A stretch of DNA of 64,000 bases. It comes from Leptospira fletcheri (lineage in GTDB: Bacteria > Spirochaetota > Leptospiria > Leptospirales > Leptospiraceae). Positions 51,020 through 60,994 of the stretch are shown here, piece after piece (positions within the stretch are counted from its first letter, which is position 1; every line of letters begins with the position of its first letter). Where the stretch lies: the NCBI RefSeq assembly GCF_004769195.1, contig NZ_RQET01000001.1, forward strand, positions 372,001 through 436,000, in the 5' to 3' direction. Below the pieces are notes generated by a model that searched no databases, was not told the origin of the DNA, and saw nothing but the letters and a program-made list of their open reading frames with translations. The translations under genes were made by a program, and so were the position numbers.

Positions 51020-53050
51020 TTATCCCGTTTTCAATTTTTCGAGTTCTTGGAGGAAATCTTCCGTCTCTTGTTGTCTTGTTTCCTCGTTGGAAAGCCAGTC
51101 TAAGGTCTCGGGAGAGATCTCTTTTAAGAACCGAGAAGGCTCTGAACTCAATTGCTCCCCAAATTTGCGTCGATTTGCGGCTCCTGTCAAGCATAAATGG
51201 ACCTTGGCTCGGGTCATGGCCACGTACATCAGACGCCTTTCCTCGTCAACGGAGTTTTCTTCGGAAGAAATTCGGCCGTTGGGCAGGATCCCTTCTTCCA
51301 ATCCGACCACATACACCGATTCGAATTCCAGCCCTTTGGATTGGTGAATGGTAAGCAGTTGGATCCGATTATCCTCCTTTTCATCCGAAGGCTCGTCTTC
51401 CATCAACATCGCCAAACGGTTGATAAAGTCGAAAAGCGTAGGTTTTTCACCCGTTTCGTTGTTTTCCTCGAAAAATGCGAGCATATTCACCAATTCGGAC
51501 ATGTTGTAAATCCTAGCTTTGGCGACCTTTTCCTCCTTCTCCTCCAGGATGATTTCCTTTTCCAAGCCCAGCTCTCCGATGAATTCCCGCAAGGCGAAAA
51601 AGAGACGCGGAGAGGAGGAAAATTTCTTTTTGGATTTTTCGATCAGATTCACGAAATTATAGATTTCGGAGGCGACCTTACGGTTCAGATCCGGAAGAAA
51701 ATCGGGGGATTCGCAAACTCTAAACAAGGTTTCGTAGAGCGATTCCTTATTCTGTCCCGCCTTTTCGTGCACCAAGGAAATGGACCCGGGACCGATCCCT
51801 CGTTTCGGATAATTGATGATGCGCAAAAGGGACGCGTCGTCTTTTTGGTTTGCGATCAAACGAATATAGGAGATCAAATCCCGAACTTCCTTTCTGTCGA
51901 AGAAGTTATAGCCTCCTACCACCTTGTAGGCCATGTCTCTCGCGCGGAGAGACTCTTCGAAAGGTCTGGATTGAAAATTCGTCCGGAAAAGGATCGCGAT
52001 TTGGCTTCCCTTACGCGCTTCCTTGATGATCTCCTCCCGAATATTCTCTACCACCCACTCGGCTTCGTCTTTTTCATCCGTGCGTTCCACGTACTTCACT
52101 TTCCTGGCCCCGGGAACTCTGGAATAAAGTTCCTTTTCCCTGCGCGAGGAATTATTCCGGATCAAGGAGTTCGCCGCGGAAACGATGATGTCCGTCGATC
52201 GATAATTCTCGAGAAGACGAATCACGGTAGCTCCCGGAAAATCCTTTTCGAATCCTAGGATCAGACTCACATCGGAACCTCGGAACGCGTAGATGGACTG
52301 GTCGTCGTCTCCGACCACGCAGAGATTGTCGGAGGAACCCATCAGAGCTCTCAGGAATTCGTACTGAGTCCGATTGGTGTCCTGAAACTCGTCCACGAGA
52401 AAATACTGGAACTTCTTATGATATTCTTCTCTCACTTCCTCGAAGTCTTTCAGAAGTTTAGAAGGAAGAAGAATCAGATCGTCGAAATCGATGCAATTCT
52501 GTTCTTTTAACGCGTCTTGGTATTGCTGGAAAAGGGAAGCGGCGGAAAGATCCCCTTCATTGATCGAACTTTGAAAGGTCTCGAGTAGCTCCGGCCCCGT
52601 GTTTTTGATCCGGGAAATCTTCCCTAAAATCTCGCTCACCTGGGCTCGTTTCGGTTCGATTTTCTGAGCCACCAACATTCCCGTGATGAGACCTTCCTGA
52701 TCGGCTTGGTTCAATAACAGAAAAGGATGTTTGTATCCTAATTTTTCGATATGCTTTTTTAGGATTCCCAAACCCAAGGAATGAAATGTGGAAAGTACGA
52801 TTCCTTTGAGAAGGTTCCTAGATACGAGCTTTCTGACCCTTTCTCCCATTTCCTTAGCGCTTTTATTCGTAAAAGATAAGGCGACGATCCTGGAAGCCGG
52901 AATGGAATGGTCCTGGATCATATGGGAGATCCGATTCGAGATAACCCTGGTTTTTCCGGAGCCTGCTCCGGCAAAGATGAGAAGGGGGCCTTGTACGGTC
53001 CGGACCGCTTTTTCCTGTTCCGAGTTCAGCTTCATGGAATCATGGGACAT
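51020..53050 (-). CDS. UvrD/PcrA/Rep-family ATP-dependent DNA helicase
   Basis: A superfamily 1A helicase of about 676 residues, unwinding DNA 3' to 5' in repair and replication. Motifs in order: Q-motif LNSEQEKAVRTVQGPLLIFAG, Walker A AGAGSGKTRVI, Ia LSFTNKSAKEM, II YFLVDEFQDTN, III VVGDDDQSIYAFRGSD, IV IRLLENYRST, V LTIHQSKGLEFESVYVVGL, VI EERRLMYVAMTRAK. I used the ATG at 53048-53050 (MSHDSMKLNSEQ); a TTG at 53104 would add 18 residues with no family likeness. Which of UvrD, PcrA or Rep it equals cannot be told from sequence alone. Confidence 0.93.
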   Translation of the reverse strand: MSHDSMKLNSEQEKAVRTVQGPLLIFAGAGSGKTRVISNRISHMIQDHSIPASRIVALSFTNKSAKEMGERVRKLVSRNLLKGIVLSTFHSLGLGILKKHIEKLGYKHPFLLLNQADQEGLITGMLVAQKIEPKRAQVSEILGKISRIKNTGPELLETFQSSINEGDLSAASLFQQYQDALKEQNCIDFDDLILLPSKLLKDFEEVREEYHKKFQYFLVDEFQDTNRTQYEFLRALMGSSDNLCVVGDDDQSIYAFRGSDVSLILGFEKDFPGATVIRLLENYRSTDIIVSAANSLIRNNSSRREKELYSRVPGARKVKYVERTDEKDEAEWVVENIREEIIKEARKGSQIAILFRTNFQSRPFEESLRARDMAYKVVGGYNFFDRKEVRDLISYIRLIANQKDDASLLRIINYPKRGIGPGSISLVHEKAGQNKESLYETLFRVCESPDFLPDLNRKVASEIYNFVNLIEKSKKKFSSSPRLFFALREFIGELGLEKEIILEEKEEKVAKARIYNMSELVNMLAFFEENNETGEKPTLFDFINRLAMLMEDEPSDEKEDNRIQLLTIHQSKGLEFESVYVVGLEEGILPNGRISSEENSVDEERRLMYVAMTRAKVHLCLTGAANRRKFGEQLSSEPSRFLKEISPETLDWLSNEETRQQETEDFLQELEKLKTG

Positions 53051-53139
53051 AATTCGGGAGTTTCGCTTCTTGTCAACCTCGTACAGGCAAAGGTTGCGAA
53101 TCAAACGGGTTTCCCGAATTCTGGAAGAAACGCCAATCT

Positions 53140-53721
53140 ATGCAAGAATTTCAACCCGACCTGTACCGCCCGGACCAAAACCTTTGGAAGCGAGACCGAC
53201 CAAAATCTTTGGTCCAAACTCCTATTTTCGATTTAGTTTCCTGTCATACGGAATCTCCGGACGGGAAAGTTTCCCGCGATTTCTTCCATCTGGTTTCCAA
53301 GGATTGGGTAAACATCATCGCACTGACCCCGGAAAATAAAATCCTGCTGATCGACCAATATAGGCATGGGCTGAACCGTTACTCTCTGGAAATCCCGGGA
53401 GGAATCGCGGAAAAAAACACCTTACTGGAATCCGCCCAAGCAGAGCTTCGCGAGGAAACCGGCCATATTTCGGAAGAATGGGAATATCTGGGAAAAGTTT
53501 CGGGAAATCCTGCGGTATTCGATAATTGGTGTCACACCTTTTTGGCAAAAAACGTCCATCCTGACGGTCACGGCCAGGAACTGGACGAAAGCGAACGCAT
53601 CGAAGTTTTTGAATATTCTTTGGAAAAGATTCCCGAGCTGATAGAACGGAATATCCTCCACCACGGAATGATGGTCGCCGCCCTAGGAATGTTCTTCATC
53701 AAAAACCCTCCCAAAAAATAA
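53140..53721 (+). CDS. NUDIX hydrolase, ADP-ribose pyrophosphatase type
   Basis: A 193-residue NUDIX protein: [32 protein letters not shown] leads into the NUDIX box at about 87-109. The box reads [14 protein letters not shown] then AELREETGH. Against the family form G-x5-E-x7-R-E-x2-E-E-x-G, the first Glu is Asn and the Arg is Ala; the metal-binding Glu residues (AELREE) are kept. Relatives cut ADP-ribose to AMP and ribose-5-phosphate. The MFS gene starts 12 bp later. It is divergent from the helicase gene. Confidence 0.82.
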   Translation: MQEFQPDLYRPDQNLWKRDRPKSLVQTPIFDLVSCHTESPDGKVSRDFFHLVSKDWVNIIALTPENKILLIDQYRHGLNRYSLEIPGGIAEKNTLLESAQAELREETGHISEEWEYLGKVSGNPAVFDNWCHTFLAKNVHPDGHGQELDESERIEVFEYSLEKIPELIERNILHHGMMVAALGMFFIKNPPKK

Positions 53722-53733
53722 AACGGATCACAC

Positions 53734-54993
53734 ATGAAAAAAAAGCTCTTCTCAAAATCCCCTTTCGAATCCTTGCTGATTCCCGATTTCAGGAATTTCG
53801 TACTGGGAAAATTCCTGATCACCACTTCGTTTATCCTGCAATCCACGATCGTATTCTGGCAAATCTACAAAATCACCGGAGACGCTCTCAGCCTCGGCCT
53901 GATCGGACTCACGGAAGCCATTCCCTCCATTTCGGTTTCCTTTTTTTCCGGTCTGGTCGTGGACAAGGTTCCCCGCAAAAAAGTGATCGTTTGGTCCCTT
54001 CTTCTTCTCACTCTCTGTTCCGTGCTCTTATTTATTTTCACGTTAGGTGAATTCGAATGGGTGATTTCGAAATTCGGAACTCTGCCGATCTACGGAGTCA
54101 TTTTCATCTCGGGCATCTCTAGAGGGTTTTTGAGTCCGAGTGTGGCCGCGTTCCAAACCCAATTGGTACCCAAAGAAGTGTTTCCTAACGCGGCGACTTG
54201 GAGCGGAATCGCCTGGCAGACTTCCTCCGTATTGGGACCGTTTTTAGGAGGACTCCTGATCGGGTTCAGCGGAATCCAGATCGCTTACTTCACGGATATG
54301 GCCCTGATGTTCCTGGCCTTGGGACTACTACTGTTCATTCCTTCCAAACCATTACCGGAAAGCGGTCCGAAAGAATCGATTTTGGCCTCTCTCGCGGGAG
54401 GTTGGAAATTCGTATTCAGCCACCAGATCATTCTCGGGGCCATCTCTCTGGATCTGTTCGCGGTTTTGTTCGGAGGAGCCGTGGCTCTTCTTCCCGCATT
54501 TGCGGAAAACATACTCTCTCTCGGTCCGGAAGGATACGGAATCCTGAGAATGTCCCCGGCGGTCGGAGCGGTACTCTGCGCCCTATTCATAGCGGCAAAA
54601 CCTCCCCAAAAAGATTCCGGAATCCTGCTCTTGGCCTGCGTATTCGGATTCGGACTGAGCATGATCGTATTTGCGATTTCTAGAAATTTTTATCTTTCGG
54701 CCCTGGCATTAGTCGCGAGCGGAGCCTTCGATATGGTCAGCGTAGTCATCCGACAAACCATCGTACAGTTATACACTCCGGAACATATGAGAGGAAGGGT
54801 TTCCGCAGTGAACAGCATCTTCATCGGCTCCTCGAACGAAATCGGAGCGTTCGAATCCGGAGTGATGGCAAAATGGATGGGCCTTGCACCTTCCGTCGTG
54901 TTCGGAGGAACCATGACGCTTCTCACCGTGGGCTTGGTTGCCGCGATCACACCTAGACTTCGAAAACTGGATTTAAAAGACGTGACTGGCTGA
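53734..54993 (+). CDS. MFS transporter (EntS-like)
   Basis: A 419-residue major-facilitator protein with about 12 membrane helices. It begins [30 protein letters not shown] and has [30 protein letters not shown], which includes the loop 2-3 signature (DKVPRKK). The later part is rich in glycine helices ([19 protein letters not shown]) and has [19 protein letters not shown], typical of the enterobactin-exporter-like MFS group. The substrate is unknown. It lies 12 bp after the NUDIX gene and 57 bp before aminopeptidase N. Confidence 0.85.
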   Translation: MKKKLFSKSPFESLLIPDFRNFVLGKFLITTSFILQSTIVFWQIYKITGDALSLGLIGLTEAIPSISVSFFSGLVVDKVPRKKVIVWSLLLLTLCSVLLFIFTLGEFEWVISKFGTLPIYGVIFISGISRGFLSPSVAAFQTQLVPKEVFPNAATWSGIAWQTSSVLGPFLGGLLIGFSGIQIAYFTDMALMFLALGLLLFIPSKPLPESGPKESILASLAGGWKFVFSHQIILGAISLDLFAVLFGGAVALLPAFAENILSLGPEGYGILRMSPAVGAVLCALFIAAKPPQKDSGILLLACVFGFGLSMIVFAISRNFYLSALALVASGAFDMVSVVIRQTIVQLYTPEHMRGRVSAVNSIFIGSSNEIGAFESGVMAKWMGLAPSVVFGGTMTLLTVGLVAAITPRLRKLDLKDVTG

Positions 54994-55050
54994 AGCAAAG
55001 GCAAGATAAGGTTCCATCCGGGCGAAAGTCGAATCGAAAGGGGATAAATT

Positions 55051-57579
55051 ATGGATAACGTATTGACCCAGCAGGAAGCGCTTCTCCGCTCCAGTCAGAT
55101 CTCCGAAGTTTCCTATTCCCTGAAACTCGAATTGGAATCCCGATCCCAGGAATACGGCGGAGACTCGGTGCTTCGCTTCGTATATTCCGGAGGAAAAAAA
55201 GGGCGACTCAAAGTCGATTTCGTTTCCAAAAAGATCGAAGTCCTTTGGTTGAACGGTAAGGAAGAAACCGGATACGAAAAACAGGAGTCCAGTCTCGTCC
55301 TTCCTTCCGAACTTTTGCAATCCGGAAAGAACGAACTCAGGATCAAATACCGGAACTCCTTCGACCACACAGGATCCGGATTTCACAAATTCAAGGATCC
55401 CGCCGATTCCGCGGAATACATGCACACGGATTTCGAGCCTTTCGAAGCGCACAGACTTTTTCCGTCCTTCGACCAACCGGACTTGAAGGCCACTTACGAC
55501 CTGGAGGTAACGGGCCCTTCCGAATGGACTTACATTCATAACACCCTTCCCGCAAAGGAGGAAACTTTAGGAGAAGGGAGAAAGAGGATCCGCTTCGCCC
55601 AAACCAAGAGATTTTCCACTTACCTCTTCGCACTGATCGTCGGACCTTACGCGGTCTGGGAAGATAGATCTGGAGAGATCCCGCTACGGATCTTTTGCAG
55701 AAAGTCCCTTGCCAAATACATGGACGCGCAAAACGTCTTCGCGATCACGAAGGAGGCCTTCTCCTTTTTGCAGAACTATTTCGGGGTCCCCTACCCTTAC
55801 GGAAAATACGACCAGATCTTCGTCCCGGAATTCAACATGGGCGCGATGGAAAACGTGGGAGCGGTTACGTTTTCGGAGAGTTACATTTTCCGAGGTCCTA
55901 GAATCTATTCGGAATACCTCAATCGGGCCAACACGATCTACCACGAGATGGTACACATGTGGTTCGGAAATTTAGTCACGATGAAATGGTGGAACGATCT
56001 CTGGCTGAACGAAAGTTTCGCGGACTATCTTTCCTATTATTCGATGTCTCACGGAAAACTTTTTTCGGACGCGCTGGAACATTTCTACGTCCGAGAGGAA
56101 TGGGCCTACCGGGAAGACCAGTTGTCCACCACTCACCCGATCGCAGGCAAAGCGGAAAATACTCTGGAAGCGATCAGCAATTTCGACGGCATCTCCTATT
56201 CCAAGGGAGCGTCCGTTTTGAGACAACTGATGTACTACGTGGGAGAGGACAAATTCCGGGATGCCATGAGATTGTATTTCAAAAGGCACGCGGAAAAAAA
56301 CACGGTCTTAGAGGACTTCTTAAATTGCATGTCTGAGGTCAGCGGAATCGATGTCCGAGGATGGAGCCGGGAATGGTTGGAAACGACGGGAGTCAATACT
56401 CTGATTCCTTCCGCAAAATCCGGAAAAGCGTTTTTATTGCAGAGCCCTTCGGAAAAGAACGGGCTCTTCCGAACCCATGCGTTACAAGCCGCCCTGTACC
56501 GCGAAAGTAACGGCAAGCTAACGGAATTAAAACGCAAACGAATCCTGATCAAAGGAAAGGAAACCGTAATGGAGGAGGATCTTCTGCCTGCAAAGGACGA
56601 TCTACTTCTCTTAAACACCGAAGACTTCGCGTACGCTAAGACCTACCTTCCGCGGGAATCTCTTCCCTTACTCAAAAGAAGTTTAAGCACCTTGCCCGAC
56701 CGTTTTTCCCGCAGAATCGTTTGGGGAAGTCTCTGGCAGATGGTCCGGGACGCGGAATTTTCTCCAAGAGAATTCCTGGATCTGGTCTTCGAGCAAGGCT
56801 TGAAGGAGCCGGACCTTTCGGTGCGGAACAGTCATATACTGACCAAGGCCATGACCGTGATTTCGAATTACCTTCCGGAGATGGAAAAAAGAAATTGGTC
56901 GGAAAAATTGAACTCCGTCGCCAAAGCGGAGTTGGCCAAAACCTCCAATTCCGAACAGGAACAGATCCTATGGTACCGGATTCTGGAAGGAACATCCCGA
57001 AACCGTTCCCAATTGGACGCCTTAAAATCCCTGTTCAGCGGAAAGGAAAGCATCCCGGGCCTACCGATAGACCAGGAAAGAAGATGGGGAATCTTAGCAA
57101 GACTCTGTGCGTTCGGAGACAGAGAGGCCTTTGAACTCCTTTCGGAAGAGGAAAAAAAGGACGGTTCCGATCTAGGAAGCAAAAAGGCGTTTTTAGCCAG
57201 GGTTTCGTTTCCGGATCCGAAAACGAAAAAGGAAGCCTGGGAAAGATTTCTTGCCCCACGGGAAGGGGACTCCACTGATTATCTGCGCTTCGGAATGAGA
57301 GGATTCCAGTGGGACCACCAAAAGGACCTCCTAATACCGTATGTAGAGGAATATTTCCGTTCCGTAATTTCGATTTATGAAAAACGGGATCCGCATTTTT
57401 CGGGCGCCTTCGGTCACAACCTATTTCCCTCTTTCGAACCCGACACGACTTTGTTGCGCAAGACCCAGGATTTTTTAGATGCCCACCCGGAACTCCCGGA
57501 GTTGCTAAAAAAGGATCTGCAACAACAACGGGACGACCTCGTACGTACACTCAGGATCTTGGAAAAGTTCGCGAAATAA
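55051..57579 (+). CDS. pepN: Aminopeptidase N (M1 family)
   Basis: An 842-residue zinc metallopeptidase removing N-terminal residues from peptides. Substrate-binding GAMEN is at 264-268; the zinc site [24 protein letters not shown] supplies His298, Glu299, His302 and Glu321. The catalytic Tyr is in [17 protein letters not shown]. The C-terminal half is helical. There is no signal peptide, so it is cytoplasmic. The start ATG at 55051 is preceded by AAAGGGG. A two-way terminator follows within 33 bp. Confidence 0.94.
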   Translation: MDNVLTQQEALLRSSQISEVSYSLKLELESRSQEYGGDSVLRFVYSGGKKGRLKVDFVSKKIEVLWLNGKEETGYEKQESSLVLPSELLQSGKNELRIKYRNSFDHTGSGFHKFKDPADSAEYMHTDFEPFEAHRLFPSFDQPDLKATYDLEVTGPSEWTYIHNTLPAKEETLGEGRKRIRFAQTKRFSTYLFALIVGPYAVWEDRSGEIPLRIFCRKSLAKYMDAQNVFAITKEAFSFLQNYFGVPYPYGKYDQIFVPEFNMGAMENVGAVTFSESYIFRGPRIYSEYLNRANTIYHEMVHMWFGNLVTMKWWNDLWLNESFADYLSYYSMSHGKLFSDALEHFYVREEWAYREDQLSTTHPIAGKAENTLEAISNFDGISYSKGASVLRQLMYYVGEDKFRDAMRLYFKRHAEKNTVLEDFLNCMSEVSGIDVRGWSREWLETTGVNTLIPSAKSGKAFLLQSPSEKNGLFRTHALQAALYRESNGKLTELKRKRILIKGKETVMEEDLLPAKDDLLLLNTEDFAYAKTYLPRESLPLLKRSLSTLPDRFSRRIVWGSLWQMVRDAEFSPREFLDLVFEQGLKEPDLSVRNSHILTKAMTVISNYLPEMEKRNWSEKLNSVAKAELAKTSNSEQEQILWYRILEGTSRNRSQLDALKSLFSGKESIPGLPIDQERRWGILARLCAFGDREAFELLSEEEKKDGSDLGSKKAFLARVSFPDPKTKKEAWERFLAPREGDSTDYLRFGMRGFQWDHQKDLLIPYVEEYFRSVISIYEKRDPHFSGAFGHNLFPSFEPDTTLLRKTQDFLDAHPELPELLKKDLQQQRDDLVRTLRILEKFAK

Positions 57580-57584
57580 AAAAT

Positions 57585-57611
57585 AAAAGAGATCCTTTTC
57601 GGACCTCTTTT
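57585..57611. terminator. Two-way intrinsic terminator between pepN and alkB
   Basis: AAAAGAG-A-TCC (57585-57595) pairs with GGA-C-CTCTTTT (57601-57611) with one mismatch and loop TTTTC. Read on the minus strand it is followed by ATTTTTTATTT, a strong U-run for the converging gene at 57652-58776. On the plus strand the stem itself ends in TTTT. Confidence 0.85.
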
Positions 57612-57651
57612 CTGGACCCCTCTTTCGATGGAATGATACAAAGGAATTCGT

Positions 57652-58776
57652 TTAAGCGATAACGACCTTTCTTCCCTTCGCTTTTCCGTCTTCCTGTGAG
57701 CCGTAATATTTACTCTCCCACTCCTCCAATCTCCAATCCATGATCTTATACCAAAGCGCCGGAACCAAAGCGACCAATATCATCACTTCGTATCCGTACG
57801 GAAGTTGCGGACTCTCCTCGAAATGTCTCAGACTTTGGTAGCGACGACCCGCATTCGCGTGGTGGTCCGAGTGTCTTTGTAACTGAAATAGGAACGCGTT
57901 GGAAACCGAGAAGTTCTGGTTCCAAGAATGGATCGGAAGTACCTTTTCGAATTTTCCGGGGTAAAGCTCCTTTCTTTTCAAGCCGTAATGCTCTATATAA
58001 TTCACGAGTTCCAGTAGGGAAAAAGCGATCCAGCTCTGCACCAGGAAGAAACCCAAAACGCTCCAGCGAAGCTCGCCGGTAATCGCATAAAAAACCCCCA
58101 TCACGGAGCCGATGAATAGAATGGGAACGATCATGGAGGTAATCATTTCGTTTTCCAACGCCCAAGCCGATTTCCCTTTTTTTTCCAAACGTTTCTTTTC
58201 CAAGAGCCAAGCGTCCTTCAGGCTTCCCCAAAGAGTGCGAGGATAAAACGAGTAAAAGGATTCTCCCTTTCTGCTGCTGGCGGGATCCCCGTCTGTGGAG
58301 ACGTTCACATGATGGCCGCGGTTATGCTCAATAAAGAAGTGCATATAACAGACCGTCATCAGAATGAATTTGGAATACCATTGTTCTATCTTGGTATTCT
58401 TGTGTCCCAATTCATGAGCCACTGTAATTCCGATGCCTCCGGTATTAAGTCCGATCGAAAGAACGAAAGCGAACCATTCCAAATCGGAAAGAATTTTGGT
58501 TTGGACTTCCCATAGGGCCCAAAGAACCAATGCAATCTGAGTCCAAGCCCAAACATAGGTGATCCAACGATAATAGGATTCCTGTTGCAACGCCGGAACT
58601 TCGGCTTCGTCCGGATTCGAAGGGTCTGAACCGATCGTCACGTCCAAAATGGGTAGAGCGCCGAATACCACACCGAAGGTGAGAAAGTTCCATCCACCAC
58701 CCAACCAATAGCCGACGACCGTCATGGCCGGAACAGTGAACGCCACCAGGAACGAAAGCTTCTTCCAGTACTTCAT
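57652..58776 (-). CDS. alkB: Alkane 1-monooxygenase (AlkB type)
   Basis: A 374-residue integral membrane di-iron enzyme. The four signature motifs are present: HELGHK (121-126), EHNRGHHVNVSTDGDPASSR (150-169), NYIEHYGLKR (259-268) and LQRHSDHHANAGRRYQ (299-314). There are about six membrane helices. AlkB hydroxylates the end carbon of alkanes with oxygen and electrons from rubredoxin; neither rubredoxin nor its reductase is seen nearby. The motif match favours AlkB over desaturases or xylene monooxygenase, but a fatty acid or other chain may be the natural substrate in Leptospira. Isolated gene, divergent from the EAL gene. Confidence 0.9.
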   Translation of the reverse strand: MKYWKKLSFLVAFTVPAMTVVGYWLGGGWNFLTFGVVFGALPILDVTIGSDPSNPDEAEVPALQQESYYRWITYVWAWTQIALVLWALWEVQTKILSDLEWFAFVLSIGLNTGGIGITVAHELGHKNTKIEQWYSKFILMTVCYMHFFIEHNRGHHVNVSTDGDPASSRKGESFYSFYPRTLWGSLKDAWLLEKKRLEKKGKSAWALENEMITSMIVPILFIGSVMGVFYAITGELRWSVLGFFLVQSWIAFSLLELVNYIEHYGLKRKELYPGKFEKVLPIHSWNQNFSVSNAFLFQLQRHSDHHANAGRRYQSLRHFEESPQLPYGYEVMILVALVPALWYKIMDWRLEEWESKYYGSQEDGKAKGRKVVIA

Positions 58777-59305
58777 AGATTCTCCCTCAATTCGCTCAGA
58801 TCCGCTCCAAGGCGGATTTATTTTATTTCGAACGTTTGATATTTATATCTAAAAACCGGAAACCCCGCAAGAAAAAAATCCAGGGAAGGAGGAATTTCAC
58901 ATGTTTTTTCTGGATTTTCCCTTCCCCATACAGGAAGGTCGTACGAGTTTTAAAATGGTTCAGCCATTTTGGCAGAACCCTCCAAAAGGGTTCCGGAGGA
59001 AAGAACTACCCGAAAGAAACCTGGAAGAGACCGACCGACTGCCGCCTCTCCCCGATTCTTGACCCATCGCAAGTCCCGGAAAACCGGGGAATAGAAATGA
59101 TTTGAACGCCTTCTAACCATTAGAATCCCGAATCGGGATACCACAAAGTGAGTAAGCCGGAAACCATACTCGACAGGTCAGGAAATTTTTTATCTTGTGA
59201 TCGAATCAAATCCGGAAACGATGGCTTCGGAACAGGTTCTGTTCCGCTAAACGAAAAAGCCAGAAAATCGATTCGAAAATCAAAACCAAATCGCTCGAGG
59301 TATTT
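58777..59305. other. 529-bp divergent intergenic region with tandem hairpins
   Basis: No convincing gene. Two adjacent hairpins lie at 58952-58993: AAAATGG (58952-58958) with CCATTTT (58964-58970), and GAACCCT (58975-58981) with AGGGTTC (58987-58993). Earlier, AAAAATCCAG near 58880 and CTGGATTTTC near 58910 form another inverted pair, with GGAAGG/CCTTCC flanks that can pair in alternative ways. The region must hold the promoters of alkB (minus) and of the EAL gene (plus). A small RNA is possible but not shown. Confidence 0.5.
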
Positions 59306-60994
59306 GTGAATCATTTTCGGGATTTTAGTCTTTATTCTTTTTTCAACCGAATCCGCTTTTTAAAATCCTATTCCAGTAAGATCCTGTCCGTCGCCTTTTT
59401 AGGCATGCACGTACCGTTAGTCGCATTGATCTTGTTCGCGGCGATCTACCGTTCCTCTCACGAGGAAGATACGGTCCGAATGCTTCTGACCGCTTTTTTT
59501 TCCACCTTCATCGGAACCTTACTCGTTCTCTTCATTTTGAACAAATTGCTGGACCCGATCGCTTATACGGCCCGTTCTCTGAATCGGTACATAACCGAAA
59601 AAATATTGCCGGAACTCCCGAACCATTACAAGGACGAGGTGGGAATCCTGATGAGGGACACCGGCAGAGCGGTAAAGAAATTGGACGAACTCGTACATTA
59701 TCTTACGGATTACGACGGGTTAACGGGACTTCCGAACAGGAACCTCTTTTTGGAACGTTTTTCCGGAGCCCTAAAGGAACTCTCCGAAAAGGAAAGCGCC
59801 GCGAGCCTTCCCGTACTTTCCCTGGAAGTCACTCGGATCAAAGAAATCCGTTTTAATTTCGGTCTTCACACCGGAGACCTATACCTGAGGGCCCTCGCTC
59901 AAAAGCTGGAAGTGCTACTCGGGCAAGACACGGTGATCGGTAGGACAGGCGACGGAGGATTTTCCTTTTATCCGGTACTTCCGGACTCCAAGAGTCTAGT
60001 GGACGCGGAGGAATGGGCGAAGAAAATCCAAGAAACTGCATCTACGGGAATCCAAATCCAGAACCAAACCATTTCTTCCGAAACCAAAGCGGGCATCGCG
60101 GTCTTTCCGTTCGACGGCAAATCCTCGGACCAACTTCTTTTCAAATCCGAAACGGCGCTGAACCAAGCGAAACAGTCCGGAATCGCAAAAGTACAATCCT
60201 ACTCCTCGGAATGGAAAACCAGGATGAAGGAAAAATACCTCATGGAAAAGGATCTCGTGCAATCGATCTCCAAAGGACAACTATTCCTGAATTACCAACC
60301 TAGGATCGACCTGCAAACCGGAAGAACCGTTTCTGCGGAGGCCTTGGTACGATGGCAACACCCCGATCTCGGAATCGTTTCCCCGTCGGTATTCATTCCG
60401 ATCGCGGAAGAATCCGGTTTCGTAATGGAGATCGGAGAATTCGTATTGGAAAAGGCGCTGGAGGACCTGTCCAGATGGAGGAAGGCGAAATATTCCCCTT
60501 TACGGATCTCCATCAACCTTTCCGCCAAACAATTGGAAGACCCTCAGATCCCAAAAAAAGTCCTGCGTTCCATCGATCAATTCGGATTGGAAGTGGACGA
60601 TTTAGAATTGGAAATCACGGAGTCCAGTTTGATCACGAACATGACTTCCGCCATGGAGCTACTCACCGAATTGCATTCCTGGGGCATCGCGATTTCTCTG
60701 GACGATTTCGGGACAGGTTACTCCAACTTGGCCTACTTAAGTCGGCTTCCTCTCCGAACTTTAAAAATCGACCAGTCTTTCGTAAAAAGAATTCTCTTGG
60801 ATTCCAACTCCCTTGCGATTTCCAGAACCATCGTAGCCTTGGGAAAAAGTTTGGGATTGAGAATTACTGCGGAAGGAGTCGAAACGGAGGAGCAACTTCG
60901 GAAAGTTCGGGACCTAGGGTGCGACGAAGTCCAGGGATTCTATTTTAGCCGCCCGATCTCCTTCGAAAATCTGATAGAATTCGCGAATCAATGA
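59306..60994 (+). CDS. Cyclic-di-GMP phosphodiesterase with degenerate GGDEF and intact EAL domains
   Basis: A 562-residue inner-membrane protein: two membrane helices (about 25-48 and 58-80), a HAMP-like stretch (80-130), a GGDEF-type domain (135-300) and an EAL domain (310-562). The GGDEF signature reads GDGGF (215-219) and lacks the catalytic Glu, so cyclase activity is unlikely. The EAL part keeps AEALVRWQHP (EAL 345-347), NLSAKQLED, EITESSLI, DDFGTGYSNLAYL (466-478), KIDQSFV and EGVETEEQL, so it should hydrolyse c-di-GMP. The start is GTG at 59306 with GAGG upstream. The end overlaps the opposite-strand lipoprotein gene by seven bases. Confidence 0.92.
   Translation: MNHFRDFSLYSFFNRIRFLKSYSSKILSVAFLGMHVPLVALILFAAIYRSSHEEDTVRMLLTAFFSTFIGTLLVLFILNKLLDPIAYTARSLNRYITEKILPELPNHYKDEVGILMRDTGRAVKKLDELVHYLTDYDGLTGLPNRNLFLERFSGALKELSEKESAASLPVLSLEVTRIKEIRFNFGLHTGDLYLRALAQKLEVLLGQDTVIGRTGDGGFSFYPVLPDSKSLVDAEEWAKKIQETASTGIQIQNQTISSETKAGIAVFPFDGKSSDQLLFKSETALNQAKQSGIAKVQSYSSEWKTRMKEKYLMEKDLVQSISKGQLFLNYQPRIDLQTGRTVSAEALVRWQHPDLGIVSPSVFIPIAEESGFVMEIGEFVLEKALEDLSRWRKAKYSPLRISINLSAKQLEDPQIPKKVLRSIDQFGLEVDDLELEITESSLITNMTSAMELLTELHSWGIAISLDDFGTGYSNLAYLSRLPLRTLKIDQSFVKRILLDSNSLAISRTIVALGKSLGLRITAEGVETEEQLRKVRDLGCDEVQGFYFSRPISFENLIEFANQ

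Noticed and set aside
58836..59105. An 89-codon plus-strand frame in the alkB/EAL gap
   Set aside because: Composition is basic and unlike neighbours, it has no Shine-Dalgarno and it crosses both hairpins.
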